A program made the position numbers and the translations under genes. From JAXDBV01 sp034678415 (GTDB lineage Bacteria; Bacteroidota; Bacteroidia; Bacteroidales; VadinHA17), in assembly GCA_034678415.1 (NCBI GenBank), contig JAXDBV010000212.1, positions 1-11,317 of the forward strand: a stretch of DNA of 11,317 nt, given 5' to 3'. The notes beneath the pieces are model-generated. The model had not been told where the DNA came from and made no database searches. It was given only the letters and a program-made list of their open reading frames with translations. Of this stretch, positions 8,271 to 11,317 are shown piece by piece. Each line of letters opens with the position of its first letter. Position 1 is the first letter of the stretch.

Positions 8271-9638
8271 ATGAAAGATGTAATTGCTGTCTTTGATGTT
8301 GGAAAAACCAACAAAAAGATCCTGCTTTTCGATGAAGCATTGCGTGTAAGGTTCCAGGAAGAAAAAGCCATACCTGTCAAACGGGATGACGATGATTTTG
8401 AATGTGACGACCTCGATGCGGTGGAATCATGGCTGAAATCAACCCTCCTCTCGGTGATCAATAACAGGAAATACAGGGTGAAAGCAGTGAACTTTACTAC
8501 CTACGGCGCCACTATTGTTTACCTCGATGAGCACGGACACCGGCTGGGTGAAGCATATAACTACCTGAAGCCCATGCCCGGGGGTATCACTGACCGGATC
8601 TACGAGAGGTACGGCGGAGTGGCGGAATTCAGCCGCCGTACCGCCTCCCCCGCACTGGGTATGCTCAATTCAGGAATGCAGATCCTGTGGCTCAGAGAGA
8701 AGAAACCGGAACTGTTCCGCCAGACAAAAACCATCCTCCACCTCCCACAATATCTCTCATACCTTTTCACGGGCAAGGTGTGTTCCGAATATACCTCTAT
8801 CGGCTGTCATACCGCGATGTGGGATTTTGATAATATGAGGTATCACCCCTGGCTCGCCGATGAGAATATCTCCTTGCCCGAACCGGTCCCCAACAACGAA
8901 ATAACAACGGTTCATCTCGACGGACAGGAACTGCTGGTCGGCGTCGGCATCCACGACAGCTCAGCTTCCCTGGCTCCTTACATCATGGGCAGCCAGGAGA
9001 AATTCCTGCTGTTGTCCACAGGTACATGGTGCATAAACATGAACCCCTTCAACCACGAACCGCTAACCCGTGAACAGCTGAACAAGGATTGCCTCTGTTA
9101 TATGAGCATCAGCCAGCAACCGGTAAAATCGTCACGCCTGTTCATGGGATATATCCATGATGTGAATATCAAGAGAATATCTGAGCATTTCAGGCTCCCG
9201 GAAACGGCCTTTCATTCCATTGCCATCAACGAGAACCTCCTGGTGAAATTTGCCGGCACAGCGGGAGTGTTTTTCAGGGAAGGAATACCCGATGATTTTG
9301 TTGACCGCCACGCTGATCTTTCCATGTTCTCTTCATTCCGCGAAGCTTATCACCGTTTCATGGTTGACCTGACCGAATTATGCCTTGAATCCATACACCT
9401 GGTTATCCCTGCATCCGATGATATCGGAAATGTTTTTGTCTCGGGCGGGTTCGCGAGAAACGAGATTTTTGTTCGGTACCTGGCATCACGATTAAAAAAC
9501 AAGAAAATCTACACCTCATACATCGACAATGCCACAGCCCTGGGAGCCGCCCTGGTGATTTACGAACAGGCAGGATTCAGGAAGAAAAGCCGCCTTGACC
9601 TTGGGCTTAAGCTCTGGAAACCCGTCCGGGGTATCTGA
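8271..9638 (+). CDS. rhaB: FGGY-family carbohydrate kinase, probable L-rhamnulokinase
   Basis: Sugar kinase of 455 residues with the two-domain FGGY fold. By position it should phosphorylate L-rhamnulose to L-rhamnulose-1-phosphate. Visible motifs are the N-terminal phosphate loop DVGKTNKK at 9-16, the catalytic aspartate D229 in GIHDSSASL (E. coli RhaB has SHDTASAV around its Asp), the STGTW nucleotide motif at 249-253 and the adenosine-binding SGGFARNE at 391-398. It is about 34 residues shorter than E. coli RhaB. Its first loop has a K where the common FGGY form is D-x-G-T, so it belongs to a divergent branch. Overall resemblance to E. coli RhaB is limited to motifs, and the substrate call rests mainly on the rhaT-rhaM-rhaA context; a fuculose or xylulose kinase is the alternative. 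It is the last gene of the operon, 29 nt after rhaA. The aldolase expected to use its product is not in the window. Confidence -1.
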   Translation: MKDVIAVFDVGKTNKKILLFDEALRVRFQEEKAIPVKRDDDDFECDDLDAVESWLKSTLLSVINNRKYRVKAVNFTTYGATIVYLDEHGHRLGEAYNYLKPMPGGITDRIYERYGGVAEFSRRTASPALGMLNSGMQILWLREKKPELFRQTKTILHLPQYLSYLFTGKVCSEYTSIGCHTAMWDFDNMRYHPWLADENISLPEPVPNNEITTVHLDGQELLVGVGIHDSSASLAPYIMGSQEKFLLLSTGTWCINMNPFNHEPLTREQLNKDCLCYMSISQQPVKSSRLFMGYIHDVNIKRISEHFRLPETAFHSIAINENLLVKFAGTAGVFFREGIPDDFVDRHADLSMFSSFREAYHRFMVDLTELCLESIHLVIPASDDIGNVFVSGGFARNEIFVRYLASRLKNKKIYTSYIDNATALGAALVIYEQAGFRKKSRLDLGLKLWKPVRGI

Positions 9639-9655
9639 AAGACCAAGCTGATGTT

Positions 9656-9754
9656 ACCGGTGTCCCGAAACAGCCGAAGGAATTCGACAGGCGCGTGAGA
9701 CGCAACCGGTGAAATTATTGAATTAAATGAGAGGGAATTCATTAAATACCGGTG
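9656..9754 (+). repeat. Three ACCGGTG heptamers interleaved with two GGAATTC
   Basis: In the 293-bp gap after the kinase (9639-9931), where I see no convincing gene, ACCGGTG occurs at 9656-9662, 9705-9711 and 9748-9754. GGAATTC lies between them at 9679-9685 and 9734-9740. Flanks are not alike beyond these words, so this may be a worn tandem repeat or chance. No function can be assigned. Confidence -1.
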
Positions 9755-9873
9755 AGAGGCTGTTAACGGTTTTCCGGATTCTGCAAAGGAACTGACGGCA
9801 CAGTGGTATCATTGGATAACCGGGCCTTGCTGCGTTTTATAACACGGCAATCAGCCCGCAAATGCTCCTGGCC

Positions 9874-9911
9874 GGCTCTGACACAACAGAACAGCTTTCC
9901 TGTGTCAAGCC
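9874..9911. terminator. Imperfect hairpin between convergent genes, possible terminator
   Basis: GGCT (9874-9877), a bulged C and TGACACA (9879-9885) pair with TGTGTCA (9901-9907) and AGCC (9908-9911) around a 15-nt loop, giving an 11-bp stem with one bulge. It lies 236 nt after the kinase stop and about 20 nt after the stop of the convergent DUF2490-like gene. That suits a terminator for the latter or for both. Neither side has a clear T-run, so it is not a textbook intrinsic terminator. Confidence -1.
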
Positions 9912-9931
9912 TCAGGTGTTATTGCCACTCA

Positions 9932-10627
9932 TCAGAAGAACTTGTCGATATCTACTACCGCCTCCAGCCCCAGCCGTATCTTGTCCTCAGCGCTTTTCAC
10001 ATTTACATCCTGCTGGTAATGCACGAAGGGATTGATCTCAAGATACCGGGTTACCTCAAACTGTGTTCCAACCGTATAGCGGTATTTCCGTACCTGGTTG
10101 ATATCGTTGAAACGGTAGAACATCTCAACCGAGATGAATGGATCCAGCCAGCCGCTAACCTTGTATGACAGTTCCAGCCGGTTCCTCAGATATGTGAACC
10201 GTTTTTTTGTGATATCCTGGTGCGATTCCTGGAAACGAACCCTCAGGTCGGCCGACAGCCCCGAATTGAACAGTTTTCGGCCATAGGACAGGTCAAGCAT
10301 GTACCGCTGCTCGTTGTATTCCTCATCATCAGGATCCTCTTCCGGAGCATTGTTCATGAAACTGTACCGGTATTTGGCTTTAAAATACAGGCCGTCGATG
10401 ATCTTTGCCCTGAGCCCTGCCTCGGTGAAGGTGAGATTATAGGCCGAAATATTCTCGTTCCAACGTACCTGTTGCTCAATTTCCGCCCGGAAGATCCTCA
10501 GAAAACTGTACCTGAAAATGGGGCCTGCCCATAACTCTACATCACTTACTTGGCAGTTCGTCCTTAAAGAGAACAACAGAAGCAACATAATCAGCAGAAA
10601 TCGGGTCTTAATAGGGGAACGGTTCAT
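9932..10627 (-). CDS. DUF2490-like outer-membrane beta-barrel protein
   Basis: Complete 231-residue exported protein of unknown role. A signal peptide is clear: basic n-region (R3, K7, R9), hydrophobic core FLLIMLLLLF and probable cleavage near residue 25, leaving a start at or near Gln26 as is common in Bacteroidota. The RTNC stretch is not a proper lipobox. The mature part alternates polar and hydrophobic residues in beta strands rich in Tyr, Phe and Arg, with acidic turns such as EEDPDDEEYNE, and ends in Phe (DIDKFF), as outer-membrane barrels do. Phrases such as AKIIDGLYFKAKYRYSF and RNRLELSYKV are typical of DUF2490 proteins. It is convergent with the rhamnose operon and divergent, 58 bp apart, from the lamin-tail gene. 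An AGGA lies 5-8 nt before the ATG. The barrel call is fairly firm; the DUF number is from memory of the family pattern. Confidence -1.
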   Translation of the reverse strand: MNRSPIKTRFLLIMLLLLFSLRTNCQVSDVELWAGPIFRYSFLRIFRAEIEQQVRWNENISAYNLTFTEAGLRAKIIDGLYFKAKYRYSFMNNAPEEDPDDEEYNEQRYMLDLSYGRKLFNSGLSADLRVRFQESHQDITKKRFTYLRNRLELSYKVSGWLDPFISVEMFYRFNDINQVRKYRYTVGTQFEVTRYLEINPFVHYQQDVNVKSAEDKIRLGLEAVVDIDKFF

Positions 10628-10685
10628 GTGTCCTGGTTTGATAAAATTTGTTAATAAGGAGCAATATTAATAAATTGCCGGTAGA

Positions 10686-11317
10686 ATGTGTTGTTGTTCA
10701 GTTTTAAAAACAGGGAATTATACCCGTTTTCTTCTCGTTTGGATCCTGTTGACATCCTGTCCGTCATTTCTTTCATCACAGGTGGTGATAAATGAAATGA
10801 TGGCGTGGAATACAACGGTACTGATGGATCCGGACTACGGTCAGTCGGGCGACTGGGTTGAGCTCAGGAATACGGGCGCGACACCGGCCGTCCTTGCCGG
10901 ATATTATCTCACTGACAACCCTGACAATCCCGATAAGTGGCAGTTTCCGCAGGGTGTTCAGATCGCTCCCGGCGGCTTCCTCCTCGTCTGGGCCGACGGG
11001 TTTGATAGCCAGGGCAAGGCCCTTCACACCGGTTTCAAGCTCGATGTGGGGGGTGAATTCATCGGCCTGTACGATCCGGCCGGCCTGCCCGTCGACACCA
11101 TCCGTTTCCCCAGGCAGTTCCTGAACCACTCATACGGAAGAAATGCCGGGAATGAATGGGTGTATTTCAGCCAGTCATCTCCCGGCTCACCCAATAATAC
11201 GGCCTCAGAGTACAGGATCGCACATGGCATACTGTTCTCACCCGCGCCGGGTATATACCCCGGAAACCAGTCTGTGAGCCTTACCACTACCATCCCTTCT
11301 GCCAGCATCAGGTATAC
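10686..11317 (+). CDS. Secreted lamin-tail-domain protein, possibly CotH-type, 3' partial
   Basis: The frame is open from ATG 10686 to the window end (210 residues plus 2 nt), so the C-terminus is missing. Residues 1-32 form a signal peptide with K8 and R14 before the core FLLVWILL; cleavage is probable around LSS/Q32. An alternative is lipidation at C25, since LTSC fits a lipobox. A lamin tail domain follows (about 33-165): VVINEMMAWN, GDWVELRNTG, LAGYYLTDN, the FPQGVQIAPGGFLLVWADG block and HSYGRN are its usual signposts. From residue 182 the sequence ILFSPAPGIYPGNQSVSL begins a chitobiase-C/Fn3-associated repeat. In Bacteroidota this order often leads to a CotH kinase domain or a sorting tail, which cannot be seen here. 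A stop at 10671 and the signal peptide fix the ATG at 10686. There is no close Shine-Dalgarno sequence; AAGGAG at 10656-10661 is 24 nt away. Function is unknown, probably cell-surface or secreted. Confidence -1.
   Translation, partial: MCCCSVLKTGNYTRFLLVWILLTSCPSFLSSQVVINEMMAWNTTVLMDPDYGQSGDWVELRNTGATPAVLAGYYLTDNPDNPDKWQFPQGVQIAPGGFLLVWADGFDSQGKALHTGFKLDVGGEFIGLYDPAGLPVDTIRFPRQFLNHSYGRNAGNEWVYFSQSSPGSPNNTASEYRIAHGILFSPAPGIYPGNQSVSLTTTIPSASIRY

Noticed and set aside
7750..8340. Minus-strand open frame of 196 codons
   Set aside because: It is antisense to rhaA and the start of the kinase; its composition mirrors the conserved sense codons, so it is a shadow.
9803..10168. Plus-strand open frame of 121 codons
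   Set aside because: Most of it lies antisense to the DUF2490-like gene, with no recognisable domain or signal.
10642..10650. TAAAATTTG as a -7 element for the lamin-tail gene
   Set aside because: It has three instead of two bases between TA and TTTG, and the only nearby upstream TTTG is too close.
1..11317. tRNA, rRNA, CRISPR array, insertion sequence or phage genes
   Set aside because: No cloverleaf-like segment, regular repeat-spacer array, transposase motif or phage-like gene was seen on either strand.

Overview
The window looks like part of a Bacteroidota chromosome, probably from a Bacteroidales-like glycan degrader. The signs are start codons without Shine-Dalgarno sequences but with AT-rich leaders, a TAnnTTTG-type -7 promoter element, a secreted lamin-tail/chitobiase-C-type protein, a DUF2490-type outer-membrane barrel, and a lipoprotein GH2 glycosidase beside a sugar catabolic operon. 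The exact genus cannot be read from the sequence.

Layout. Positions 1-2887 (+) hold the 3' part of a large glycoside hydrolase resembling GH106 alpha-L-rhamnosidases; its N-terminus lies outside the window. It meets, tail to tail with only 2 bp between stop codons, a complete GH2 beta-mannosidase lipoprotein gene on the minus strand (5475-2890). A 128-bp divergent AT-rich region (5476-5603) carries a good Bacteroidota promoter candidate. It is followed by a four-gene plus-strand L-rhamnose operon: rhaT (proton symporter), rhaM (mutarotase), rhaA (isomerase) and an FGGY kinase, most likely rhamnulokinase. Gaps are 11, 14 and 29 nt. A 293-bp gap (9639-9931) has no convincing gene but holds a terminator-like hairpin. 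Then come a minus-strand DUF2490-like outer-membrane protein (10627-9932) and, divergent from it, a plus-strand secreted protein with a lamin tail domain (10686 to the window end, truncated).

How the genes fit together. The rhamnosidase-like enzyme and the beta-mannosidase would trim terminal sugars from an imported or periplasmic oligosaccharide. RhaT would bring free L-rhamnose across the inner membrane, RhaM would interconvert its anomers, RhaA would make L-rhamnulose, and the kinase would make L-rhamnulose-1-phosphate. The aldolase, the lactaldehyde-processing enzyme, an AraC/GntR-type regulator and any SusC/SusD pair are absent here and must lie elsewhere if the pathway is complete. The last two genes show no visible link to rhamnose metabolism.

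I did not find a clearly novel system. The points most worth checking are the divergent kinase, the family of the rhamnosidase-like enzyme, the repeats upstream of rhaT, and whether rhamnose and mannose release are linked on one glycan.
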